From contig NZ_LMKM01000036.1 in assembly GCF_001421515.1 (NCBI RefSeq), positions 62,001 to 126,000 on the forward strand: DNA of 64,000 nucleotides. The letters are read 5' to 3'. This document shows, piece after piece, positions 54,000 through 60,743 of this stretch (position 1 is its first letter; every line of letters starts with the position of its first letter). The DNA comes from Pedobacter sp. Leaf216 (GTDB taxonomy: Bacteria; Bacteroidota; Bacteroidia; Sphingobacteriales; Sphingobacteriaceae). Below the pieces are notes generated by a model. It was not told the origin of the DNA. It saw only the letters and a list, made by a program, of their open reading frames with translations, and made no database searches. Both the position numbers and the translations under genes were made by a program.

Positions 54000-54542
54000 A
54001 TGCACAAAATAAAAGTAGAAGATAAAGAGTTCGAGATATTTTTAGAAAACGATACTTTAAATAAACGGATCCGTTTATTGGGCATTCAACTCAATGTAGA
54101 TTATGAGGGTAAATGCCCGTTATTTATAGGTGTGTTAAACGGAAGTTTCTTATTTATGGCCGATTTAATTAAAGAAATTAATGTGCCTTGCGAAATTGCT
54201 TTTATGCGTGTAGCATCTTATGAAGGAACATCAAGCTCTGGAAACGTAAAAGAGCTGATCGGTTTACCAGAAAATATTGAAGGAAGAGACATTATCATTG
54301 TAGAAGATATTGTAGATACCGGTTTAACCCTAACCCATATTTTAAAAACGATTAAAGCAAAAAATCCTGCATCAGTTAAAGTAAGCTCACTTTTACTTAA
54401 ACCAAGTGCACTAAAGTACGAAATTGAAGAACTGGAGTATGTTGGTTTTGAAATACCTAACGAATTTGTGGTTGGATATGGTTTAGATTACAATGGCCTT
54501 GGCCGGAACCTAACCGACATTTATAGAGCAACGGGTGCATAA
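54000..54542 (+). CDS. hpt: Hypoxanthine phosphoribosyltransferase
   Basis: 180 residues, the usual size. Salvages hypoxanthine or guanine with PRPP to IMP/GMP. The PRPP-binding signature is IIIVEDIVDTGLTLTHIL (about 99-116), preceded by the flexible-loop segment SYEGTSSSGNVKEL and the FIGVLNGSFLFMADL motif (about 41-55); C-terminal FVVGYGLDYNGLGRNL (about 159-174) closes the active site. It lies between the GT51 fusion gene and psd; no adenylate kinase gene is adjacent, although that pairing is frequent in the phylum. Confidence 0.95.
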   Translation: MHKIKVEDKEFEIFLENDTLNKRIRLLGIQLNVDYEGKCPLFIGVLNGSFLFMADLIKEINVPCEIAFMRVASYEGTSSSGNVKELIGLPENIEGRDIIIVEDIVDTGLTLTHILKTIKAKNPASVKVSSLLLKPSALKYEIEELEYVGFEIPNEFVVGYGLDYNGLGRNLTDIYRATGA

Positions 54543-54597
54543 TTTTTAGATTGGATTAATTTATTTTTCGCACCTTTGCCCAATAATTTTTAACTCA

Positions 54598-55257
54598 ATG
54601 ACCATACATAAAGAAGGTTACACCACCATTGCATTAAGCATACTGTTTATTTTCGTAATCAACGCAATAGTTGATTATAAATACCATGACATTACCTGGT
54701 TGCGCTGGTTCATTTATATCTTTTCTGCCGCATTATTTATAATTGTACTTCAGTTTTTCAGAAATCCGACCCGCAGTTTTTCTTCAGGTGAAAATTTGGT
54801 TGTATGCCCTGCTGATGGTAAAGTAGTGGTAATTGAAGAAACAGAAGAAGGAGAATACTTTAAAGATAAACGTTTACAGGTTTCAATTTTTATGTCACCG
54901 GTAAATGTGCACATCAACCGTAACCCGATTTCGGGAGTGGTAAAATTCTTTAAATATCATCCTGGTAAATACCTTGCCGCCTGGAACCCAAAATCTTCAA
55001 CCGAGAATGAACGCACCACAACAGTAGTAGAACACAAAAACGGTACGCCTGTATTATTCCGCCAAATTGCTGGTGCTTTAGCCCGCAGGATTGTTTGGTA
55101 CGTAAAAGAGGGAGATCAGGTAATACAAACAGAACAGTTCGGTTTTATTAAATTCGGATCGAGGGTTGATGTTTTTCTTCCGGTTGGAACTAAAGTAAAC
55201 GTAGAACTTAACCAGGTTGTTAAAGGTGGCATAACAACCTTGGCCACATTAAGTTAG
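54598..55257 (+). CDS. psd: Phosphatidylserine decarboxylase (short type)
   Basis: 219 residues of the short PSD-A type. Converts phosphatidylserine to phosphatidylethanolamine. Two N-terminal membrane segments (about 9-26 and 36-52) anchor it. FFRNPTR, VVCPADGKVVVIEE, SIFMSPVNVHINRNPISG (about 98-115) and the self-cleavage site FGSRVDVFLP (about 182-191), where Ser becomes the pyruvoyl group. A CACCTTTG sequence 19-26 bp before the ATG is one base off the -7 consensus. Ends before a strong terminator. Confidence 0.94.
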   Translation: MTIHKEGYTTIALSILFIFVINAIVDYKYHDITWLRWFIYIFSAALFIIVLQFFRNPTRSFSSGENLVVCPADGKVVVIEETEEGEYFKDKRLQVSIFMSPVNVHINRNPISGVVKFFKYHPGKYLAAWNPKSSTENERTTTVVEHKNGTPVLFRQIAGALARRIVWYVKEGDQVIQTEQFGFIKFGSRVDVFLPVGTKVNVELNQVVKGGITTLATLS

Positions 55258-55278
55258 TAGAACAATATAAACACATTA

Positions 55279-55312
55279 AAAAGCCGTTCCGATTCATATT
55301 GGAACGGCTTTT
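55279..55312 (+). terminator. Intrinsic terminator of psd
   Basis: AAAAGCCGTTCC (55279-55290), 10-base loop, GGAACGGCTTTT (55301-55312). Lies 22 bp after the psd stop. Confidence 0.88.
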
Positions 55313-55563
55313 ATATGATATCGACCTTCAAAAAGGATTTGAAAAACAAAAGTTCCCATATAAACCTGATCGAAGCGAGATGCCGATATTTCAACCGGCA
55401 GAAGCTGGAGCAGGAACAAACTTCAATAGCACCGCTACACTTGCTTTCCAAACAAGAAATATTTTCTATCCATTATCTAAAACGTCTAATACCATCAATT
55501 TTAGATAATAATATAAGCTGTAGTCTGCAAGGACACAGACTAAGCAAGCATAACTGATAGATT
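55313..55563. other. Spacer with small open frames, no supported gene
   Basis: About 250 bp between the psd terminator and the convergent mscS gene. Two overlapping + strand frames of 69 and 80 codons exist: one from a TTG inside the terminator (55299), one from an ATG at 55315 only 3 bp past it. Neither has a credible start context or recognised product. Composition is less AT-rich than true spacers, so a decayed gene is possible. Confidence 0.45.
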
Positions 55564-56739
55564 TTAATCCGTAGCATCATTACCTACTTCTTCTTTATTT
55601 ACCGCAGCAGTTGGCCTATCGCTAATTAAACGTTGTGTAGGGTAAGCAAAATCTGATTTGTTACGGATTACAATATCCATAATTTCTAAATTGATTTCCT
55701 GCCTTATTTTGAGGAATTCTGCGTAATTAAGCACCGTTACAAAGTAATTAACCTCTACGTTTAATCCCGAATCGCCAAAACTTTTAAAAGAAGCGTTACC
55801 ATCGTCACTTGTACCTACGTGGTTGTTGATATAGCTTTCTATTTCGGTAATAATTCTTCTAAGTGATTCCGAGTTGGTTTCGTAGGTAAGTCCGATTATA
55901 AAGGATACTTTACGTGAATTCCGGAGCGACAGATTTTCTAAAACTCCGTCGATCATACCTCTGTTAGGGATAGTAGCCATCGTTTTTTCCGAAGTTCTGA
56001 TTCTTGTACTTCTAAAACCAACCTTTTCAACGGTTCCTTCCACACCATCCACCTTTACAAGATCTCCAACAGTAAAAGGTTTGTCTAAAAAGATGGTAAA
56101 AGAGCCTATCAGGTTCTCCAAGCTTTCTTTAGCAGCAAGGGCAATGGCAATACCACCGATCCCTAAACCGGTAATCAGCGTTAAAACATTAACCTCAAAT
56201 ACAAAACCCAGAAGCGTAAAAAAGCCAATAAAAATTACAACCGTTTTAAATAATTCTTTTAAAAACGGCACCAGCTGATCGTCGGCTTTATTTTCGGTAA
56301 GTGAAGCTTTATAGAGTAATACGTGACTGATAAAATCGATTATCCTTAAAATGATCCAAAAGACTGAGAGTATAATTCCAAAAAGAAATATCCGGTCAAT
56401 ACAATCGCCAATCGTTACCGGAATTAATTCTTTTACTTTACCAATTAATTTACTGTAATGAAAAACAGCAACTTCCAGCGGATGTTTAAGCTGATTAATG
56501 GAAAGATACAGCGTAGCTAGCAGAATAAAAACCTCGATCGGTTTTACCAGCAGGGCTACAAAGGCATCATTATGAGATTGATTGGAAAAGTTTTTGAAAA
56601 GCTTAAAAAGTAACCTGCTTAAAAGCTTCGAAACAATGTTTTTAAAAACCAGACCTAAAAAAAGTATGCCTCCAAAAAGGAAATAGGCTTTTACAGTGTT
56701 GCCCCAAATAATTTGGTCGAAAAAAGCAGAGTTTAACAT
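55564..56739 (-). CDS. MscS-family mechanosensitive ion channel
   Basis: 391 residues. Several N-terminal membrane segments (about 14-32, 58-80, 108-132, 160-185), then the pore-lining helix and MscS beta domain (about 185-270; LITGLGIGGIAIALAAKESLEN, FTIFLDKPFTVGDLVKVDGVEGTVEKVGFRSTRIR in part, IPNRGMIDGVLENLSLRN). The cytoplasmic C-terminal domain follows to about 365. It releases solutes on osmotic downshock. Longer than E. coli MscS (286), due to extra N-terminal helices. Convergent with psd. Confidence 0.93.
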   Translation of the reverse strand: MLNSAFFDQIIWGNTVKAYFLFGGILFLGLVFKNIVSKLLSRLLFKLFKNFSNQSHNDAFVALLVKPIEVFILLATLYLSINQLKHPLEVAVFHYSKLIGKVKELIPVTIGDCIDRIFLFGIILSVFWIILRIIDFISHVLLYKASLTENKADDQLVPFLKELFKTVVIFIGFFTLLGFVFEVNVLTLITGLGIGGIAIALAAKESLENLIGSFTIFLDKPFTVGDLVKVDGVEGTVEKVGFRSTRIRTSEKTMATIPNRGMIDGVLENLSLRNSRKVSFIIGLTYETNSESLRRIITEIESYINNHVGTSDDGNASFKSFGDSGLNVEVNYFVTVLNYAEFLKIRQEINLEIMDIVIRNKSDFAYPTQRLISDRPTAAVNKEEVGNDATD

Positions 56740-56756
56740 GTAACAAAGGTATAAAC

Positions 56757-56787
56757 AAAAAAACCTCCACGAAATTAATCGTGAAGG
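56757..56787 (-). terminator. Intrinsic terminator of rplS
   Basis: CCTCCACGA (56764-56772), loop AATTAA, TCGTGAAGG (56779-56787), one mismatch. On the minus strand it is followed by TTTTTTT (56757-56763). Confidence 0.8.
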
Positions 56788-56809
56788 CTATATCGTATAA
56801 TAAAGAATA

Positions 56810-57157
56810 TTATTTTCTCAAAGATTTGATACGAGCAGCTTTACCAGTTAAAGCACGTAAATAGAACAATTTCGCTCTACGAACTTTACCATAGCTATTC
56901 ACTTCTACTTTCTCAATGTTTGGAGAATTAAAAGGAAAAATACGCTCAACACCAACGCCGTTGCTCATTTTACGTACGGTGAAGGTTTCATTAGCACCTG
57001 CACTGTTACGTTGTATTACAACACCTTGGTAAATTTGAACACGTTCTTTATTACCTTCGCGAATTTTATAGTGTACGCTCACTGTATCGCCAGACTTGAA
57101 CGCAGGAAAATCTTTTTTCGCGATGGCCTGCTCTTCAACAAATTTTACTAAATCCAT
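56810..57157 (-). CDS. rplS: 50S ribosomal protein L19
   Basis: 115 residues, standard. Sits at the 30S-50S interface. Clear L19 signature: FPAFKSGDTVSVHYKIREGNKERVQIYQGVVI in part (about 18-50), VGVERIFPFNSPNIEKVEV and RRAKLFYLRALTGKAARIK. Last gene of the rpsP-rimM-trmD-rplS cluster, 138 bp after trmD. That gap contains a 14-bp palindrome and may hold its own promoter. Confidence 0.97.
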   Translation of the reverse strand: MDLVKFVEEQAIAKKDFPAFKSGDTVSVHYKIREGNKERVQIYQGVVIQRNSAGANETFTVRKMSNGVGVERIFPFNSPNIEKVEVNSYGKVRRAKLFYLRALTGKAARIKSLRK

Positions 57158-57271
57158 GATTTTAAGCTATTAAACCAACTTTCTTTACCTTGAAAATCGG
57201 ATTGCAATATTAGGGATTTTTTTTGATATAAAAAAACCTATTTTAATTTTTTCCACAATCTTTACGAATTC

Positions 57272-57285
57272 CACATTCGAATGTG
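57272..57285. repeat. 14-bp perfect palindrome between trmD and rplS
   Basis: CACATTCGAATGTG, perfectly self-complementary, 10 bp after the trmD stop in transcription order and 115 bp before the rplS start. Could be an operator or chance. Confidence 0.45.
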
Positions 57286-57295
57286 TTAAATGCTT

Positions 57296-57970
57296 CTATT
57301 CCAAAAGGTCAGGCCGACGGCTTTTTGTACGCGCCAAGGCTTGATCGTGCCGCCACTCATTCACTTTTGCCTCATGGCCGCTTAACAAAACATCAGGCAC
57401 CTTATGTCCCCGCCAATCGGCCGGACGTGTGTAAACAGGTGCATCGAGCAGTTCGCCCTGAAAACTATCCGATAAGGCAGAAGTTTCATCATTTAAAACA
57501 CCAGGGATTAAACGCACAACAGCATCAACCACAATCGCAGCAGGAAGCTCACCACCGCTTAAAACATAATCACCTACCGAGATCTCCCTTGTTACAAAGA
57601 TATCGCGTATACGTTGATCTATGCCCTTATAATGCCCGCATAAAATAATGATGTTCTGCTTAATAGAGAGTTCGTTTGCTGTAGTTTGATTTAAAGTAAC
57701 ACCGTCAGGACTCATGAAGATAATTTCATCATATTCGCGCTCTGCCTGAAGTTTTTCAATACAGGCTGCAAAAGGCTCAATACTCATTACCATGCCGCTA
57801 CCACCACCGTACTGGTAATCATCTACACTTTTTTGTTTGTTGGTTGCATAATCACGCAGATTATGTACTACAATTTCGGCAATGCCCTTTTTTTGTGCGC
57901 GCTGTAGAATAGAATGAGCAAACGGACTTTCTAATAAAGCGGGCAGAACTGTTATAATATCGAAACGCAT
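57296..57970 (-). CDS. trmD: tRNA (guanine-N1)-methyltransferase
   Basis: 224 residues. Methylates G37 of tRNAs reading CNN codons, preventing frameshifts. SPOUT fold with trefoil-knot SAM site: RFDIITVLPALLESPF start, YQYGGGSGMVM (about 52-62), CGHYKGIDQRI (about 110-120), SVGDYVLSGGELPAAIV (about 130-146) and LSGHEAKVNEWR. Slightly shorter than E. coli TrmD (255). It has its own TACCTTTG box next to the start, so may be transcribed apart from rimM. Confidence 0.96.
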   Translation of the reverse strand: MRFDIITVLPALLESPFAHSILQRAQKKGIAEIVVHNLRDYATNKQKSVDDYQYGGGSGMVMSIEPFAACIEKLQAEREYDEIIFMSPDGVTLNQTTANELSIKQNIIILCGHYKGIDQRIRDIFVTREISVGDYVLSGGELPAAIVVDAVVRLIPGVLNDETSALSDSFQGELLDAPVYTRPADWRGHKVPDVLLSGHEAKVNEWRHDQALARTKSRRPDLLE

Positions 57971-57974
57971 GGGG

Positions 57975-57982
57975 CAAAGGTA
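57975..57982 (-). promoter_or_regulatory. -7 box for trmD
   Basis: Minus strand TACCTTTG, exact fit to TAnnTTTG, with CCCC then the trmD ATG. The mRNA would be nearly leaderless. Confidence 0.5.
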
Positions 57983-57985
57983 AGG

Positions 57986-58011
57986 CTTTAGTCTGAAGTC
58001 TTTAGTCTGAA
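57986..58011. repeat. 12-bp tandem repeat upstream of the trmD -7 box
   Basis: CTTTAGTCTGAA occurs at 57986-57997 and 58000-58011, 14 bp apart, directly upstream of the trmD -7 box. It occupies the place of the -33 region. Confidence 0.6.
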
Positions 58012-58027
58012 CTCGAATTTTGCGCTG

Positions 58028-58636
58028 CTAGGCCGTCCATTGATCGTGTATAACGGCAACGAGATAATAATTACTTTGATATTTTTTAAATACAAACTTT
58101 AAACTGCTCCAGTCTAAACCTGTATACTTTTTATCAAAGCCTTTAAAATAATATTCAGTAAAATGCAGTTGGGGATAAACCTCTTTAAGGTTATTGATAG
58201 AGTTGCCACCTCCGATAAATGAGTCGTAAGCTTTTTTCTCGGCCGTTAAATAATCGGCATTGTAAATGTAGCGTTGGATGTAAGGTTTAACCCTGAGTTT
58301 AATTGCTGCACCAGAGCCATCGTAATGCCCCCAGGTTAATATCCAGTTCTTATTTATGGCTTCTAAAAAATCTTTAGCCAGGGTTTGTTTATGGGTAAAA
58401 TCTACAAAACCATAAGGAGAAAAACGGACACCTTCGGTAGGATGGAAGCAAGATGCGAAACCACTATAATCTTGTGCTTTTAAGGCCTTTAATGCAACCA
58501 GGGCTACCTTTTGTATGGAATCCTTTTGGGTTAAACTCCGTGTGTTTGAAACGCGTTTGTTTGCGGCTTGATCATTTCGTTTAGCCCGGTTACAAGCAAA
58601 TAACAAAACGATCACTATAGCAAACAGATACCTCAT
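58028..58636 (-). CDS. Lipoprotein of unknown function between rimM and trmD
   Basis: 202 residues with a lipoprotein signal (IVLLFACNRAK, Cys15). The mature part is basic at first (NRAKRNDQAANKRVSN), then an alpha+beta domain (about 40-200) with CFHPTEGVRFSPYGFVD, NWILTWGHYDGSG and FKKYQSNYYLVAVIHDQWTA. The pattern recalls small cone-like NTF2/SnoaL-type folds but I cannot assign it. It interrupts the usual rimM-trmD adjacency; the gap to rimM is 46 bp and to trmD 57 bp. Its presence in a ribosome cluster is probably not functional. Confidence 0.78.
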   Translation of the reverse strand: MRYLFAIVIVLLFACNRAKRNDQAANKRVSNTRSLTQKDSIQKVALVALKALKAQDYSGFASCFHPTEGVRFSPYGFVDFTHKQTLAKDFLEAINKNWILTWGHYDGSGAAIKLRVKPYIQRYIYNADYLTAEKKAYDSFIGGGNSINNLKEVYPQLHFTEYYFKGFDKKYTGLDWSSLKFVFKKYQSNYYLVAVIHDQWTA

Positions 58637-58682
58637 TACAGCTAGAACGAAAAACCACAGAAAAAGTTTTTTGCTACAGTTA

Positions 58683-59210
58683 TTATTGTGCTAAATAAAT
58701 ATCGAGTAAACCTTCTGGTAAATCGAGGGTTAGTGTTTTTTTATCCTCATCATATTCCACTATAAAATCTTCATTCAAGGGGAATAAAACTTCGGTATCC
58801 TTATACATCACCGTTGCCACAAATTGCTGCGGGTATTCGTTTACTTCAATAATTTCGCCAAGTTCGCCAAGGGTTTCATCAATAGCCACATAACCATTAA
58901 AATCGGTATAGAAAAATTCTCCTTCTTCCCGTTCGGGCATTTGCGAAAGCGGGAGGTATAATTTTTTCTTTAAAAGTGGTTGTACTTTATCAATATGGTC
59001 TGCATCATCAAAATTAAAATAACCCGTTTTATTGGCTTGCAATTTTGCCGATGCTACAAAATAAGGAACCAGTTTGCCGTTCATATCTGCAAAAACGACA
59101 TCAAACTCCAGTTGCTCATAATCGTCGAATTCAAAAAAGACCTGAACTTCTCCTTTTAAACCCCGCGTTTTTGTAACGTAACCTATGTAAAATGCTTCTT
59201 CGTGTTTCAT
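58683..59210 (-). CDS. rimM: Ribosome maturation factor RimM
   Basis: 175 residues from the ATG at 59210 (MKHEEAFYIGYVTKTRGLKGEVQV), where the RimM domain begins. A longer frame to 59282 only adds residues encoded by a degenerate dispersed repeat. N-terminal beta barrel (about 6-88) and C-terminal PRC-barrel domain (about 98-172; YVAIDETLGELGEIIEVNEYP, VLFPLNEDFIVEYDEDKKTL). It helps 16S rRNA processing with S19. In the rpsP cluster, but separated from rpsP by a strong terminator. Confidence 0.93.
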   Translation of the reverse strand: MKHEEAFYIGYVTKTRGLKGEVQVFFEFDDYEQLEFDVVFADMNGKLVPYFVASAKLQANKTGYFNFDDADHIDKVQPLLKKKLYLPLSQMPEREEGEFFYTDFNGYVAIDETLGELGEIIEVNEYPQQFVATVMYKDTEVLFPLNEDFIVEYDEDKKTLTLDLPEGLLDIYLAQ

Positions 59211-59219
59211 ATTCAAATT

Positions 59220-59298
59220 CAATCGCCACCCAGAATAATTTCGGGATCTATAAAATGAAAGATGCTGATTGCGATTTGACATCGGGCAGCATGACGAA
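59220..59298. repeat. Dispersed repeat, degenerate copy upstream of rimM
   Basis: Minus strand: GTTCGTCATGCTG at one end, CAGCATCT in the middle, AGATCCCGAA and a TTCTGGG arm at the other, then GGCGATTG. These words occur in the same order as in the element at 43385-43449. The inner hairpin arms ATGCTG/CAGCAT are further apart here. It lies between the rpsP terminator and rimM. Confidence 0.6.
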
Positions 59299-59319
59299 CT
59301 GTAAATATCATCTTTAAAT

Positions 59320-59355
59320 AAAAATAGCGTTCCGGAAATTCGGAACGCTATTTTT
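59320..59355 (-). terminator. Intrinsic terminator after rpsP
   Basis: AAAAATAGCGTTCCG (59320-59334), loop GAAATT, CGGAACGCTATTTTT (59341-59355), perfect 15-bp stem with T on both sides. Lies 19 bp past the rpsP stop and separates rpsP from rimM. Confidence 0.9.
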
Positions 59356-59374
59356 TAAAACAAAATAATTAAAA

Positions 59375-59935
59375 TTATTCTGCTCCTTCTTCTTTAGTAG
59401 CTTCTGCTGCAGGAGCTTCTTCAGTTGCCTCAGCCTCAACAGCTGGTGCTTCTTCTTCAACAACTTCTTCTGCAACTGGTGCATTTTTAGCTGCGATAGC
59501 TGCTGCTTTATCTTCTTTTTTCTTTGCTTCTGCTGCTAAAGCTGCTTTGCGTGCATCTGCTTTAGAAGTAGCTAAACCTTCTGATTTACCAGAAATTTTA
59601 CCTGCTTTAGCATCTAACCAAGTTGCAAATTTTTCATCTGCCTGTTCTTGAGTTAAAGCTCCTTTTTTAACACCACCTTCTAAGTGTTTTTTGTATAAAA
59701 CACCTTTGTAAGAAAGGATAGCACGAGCAGTATCAGTTGGTTGTGCACCACTGTTAACCCAAGCTAAAGTTTTTTCGAAGTTAATTTCGATGGTAGCAGG
59801 ATTGGTGTTTGGGTTGTAAGAACCTAAACGCTCAATAAATTTACCATCACGTGGAGAGCGAGAATCTGCTACCACAACGTGGAAAAAAGGTTTTCCTTTT
59901 TTACCGAATCTTTGCAATCTGATTTTAGTTGCCAT
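59375..59935 (-). CDS. rpsP: 30S ribosomal protein S16 with Ala/Glu-rich extension
   Basis: 186 residues against about 80-90 in most bacteria. The S16 core (about 1-85) is clear: TKIRLQRFGKKGKPFFHVVVADSRSPRDGKFIERLGSYNP in part, TDTARAILSYKGVLYKKHL. A lysine-containing middle part (about 86-140) and a low-complexity Ala/Glu tail (about 140-186; EEVVEEEAPAVEAEATEE) follow. Such extensions are known in Bacteroidota S16. First gene of the cluster, with a TATCTTTG promoter box and a leader hairpin. Confidence 0.96.
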   Translation of the reverse strand: MATKIRLQRFGKKGKPFFHVVVADSRSPRDGKFIERLGSYNPNTNPATIEINFEKTLAWVNSGAQPTDTARAILSYKGVLYKKHLEGGVKKGALTQEQADEKFATWLDAKAGKISGKSEGLATSKADARKAALAAEAKKKEDKAAAIAAKNAPVAEEVVEEEAPAVEAEATEEAPAAEATKEEGAE

Positions 59936-59966
59936 TTTCTTTTGTATTTATGTATTCAACATAGTT

Positions 59967-59987
59967 CCCGGAGCTACATGCTGCGGG
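59967..59987 (-). promoter_or_regulatory. GC-rich hairpin in the rpsP 5' leader
   Basis: CCCG-g-AGC (59967-59974), loop TACAT, GCT-g-CGGG (59980-59987), with a G-G mismatch in the stem. It lies between the predicted -7 box and the rpsP ATG and is unusually GC-rich for this genome. It may be a ribosomal-protein autoregulation site. Confidence 0.45.
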
Positions 59988-59991
59988 GCTG

Positions 59992-59999
59992 CAAAGATA
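59992..59999 (-). promoter_or_regulatory. -7 box for rpsP
   Basis: Minus strand TATCTTTG fits TAnnTTTG exactly, 56 bp before the rpsP ATG. Confidence 0.5.
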
Positions 60000-60079
60000 A
60001 CTAAAATACTGTAAATTAAAAACATAGTTTAATTTCTTTGTTTTCAGGATATTTGCGCCAAAATATTTGCAGCTACAAA

Positions 60080-60601
60080 ATGAAAAGAATTGCGATTGAT
60101 ATGGACGAGGTGATTGCCGATGCCGTTGGAAAATTTATCAAATTATATAACCGGGATTATAATGTTCCGCTTGATTTAAAAATCGATGCCGGAAACGAAA
60201 TTTATCACCACGTACCACAAGATGTTAACCAGAAATGGTTTGAATATATCAATGAGCCGGGCTTTTTTCGCGATCTTGAAGTGATAGAAGACAGCCAGCG
60301 GGTAATTAAAGCCCTACAAGAAAAATATGATGTTTACATTGTTTCTGCAGCTATGGAATTTCGCAATTCATTAATTGATAAGTATGATTGGATGGCAGAG
60401 CATTTTCCGTTTATTGATTGGCAGCACATTATGTTCTGCGGAAATAAAATTGTAAACGTTGACATTATAATAGACGACCGTACAAAAAACTTTGTAAATT
60501 TTGCGGGCAGGCCATTATTGTTTACCTCTCCTCATAATTTACTGGTTACCGAATTCGAACGGGTAAACAACTGGGAGGAAGTAGCAGGTTTACTGCTTTA
60601 A
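60080..60601 (+). CDS. 5'(3')-deoxyribonucleotidase (NT5C family)
   Basis: 173 residues from the ATG at 60080 (MKRIAIDMDEVIADAVGKF); a TTG at 60038 is rejected. HAD-superfamily fold: nucleophile motif IDMDEVIAD (about 5-13), VSAAMEFRNSLIDKYDW (Ser/Thr motif II region, about 98-114), FCGNK (Lys motif III) and DIIIDDRTKNF (about 132-142). It dephosphorylates deoxyribonucleoside monophosphates in the cytoplasm. Convergent with the VIT protein gene. Confidence 0.9.
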   Translation: MKRIAIDMDEVIADAVGKFIKLYNRDYNVPLDLKIDAGNEIYHHVPQDVNQKWFEYINEPGFFRDLEVIEDSQRVIKALQEKYDVYIVSAAMEFRNSLIDKYDWMAEHFPFIDWQHIMFCGNKIVNVDIIIDDRTKNFVNFAGRPLLFTSPHNLLVTEFERVNNWEEVAGLLL

Positions 60602-60615
60602 ATTTGAAAAAGATC

Positions 60616-60653
60616 CGTCGTTTCGATTGACGTATAGGATAATGGAGAAATCT
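60616..60653. repeat. Possible fragment of a GTCATTTCGA-type dispersed repeat
   Basis: CGTCGTTTCGATTGACG followed by ATAATGGAGAAATCT. The words recall GTCATTTCGA...GGAGAAATCT intergenic repeats of Bacteroidota. No second arm is seen here. Confidence 0.35.
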
Positions 60654-60663
60654 AATTTTTAAA

Positions 60664-60708
60664 AGAGTTGTCAACCTTCCAGCAAACTGGCTATAAATTG
60701 ACAACTCT
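60664..60708. terminator. Two-tier hairpin between convergent genes
   Basis: AGAGTTGTCAA (60664-60674) pairs perfectly with TTGACAACTCT (60698-60708). The 23-base loop contains a second hairpin CCAG-CAAA-CTGG (60679-60690). It has no long T-run but lies between the stops at 60601 (+) and 60744 (-), so may end both transcripts. Confidence 0.5.
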
Positions 60709-60743
60709 GATCCATTAAATTATTTAATTGATGTTATCACCTT

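Noticed and set aside
55299..55557. Two overlapping small + strand frames after the psd terminator
   Set aside because: One starts with TTG inside the terminator, the other at an ATG 3 bp past it; no signal, domain or start context supports either.
57283..57648. 121-codon + strand frame opposite trmD
   Set aside because: Fully antisense to a clear trmD gene; composition rich in His, Gln and Pro as expected for a shadow frame.
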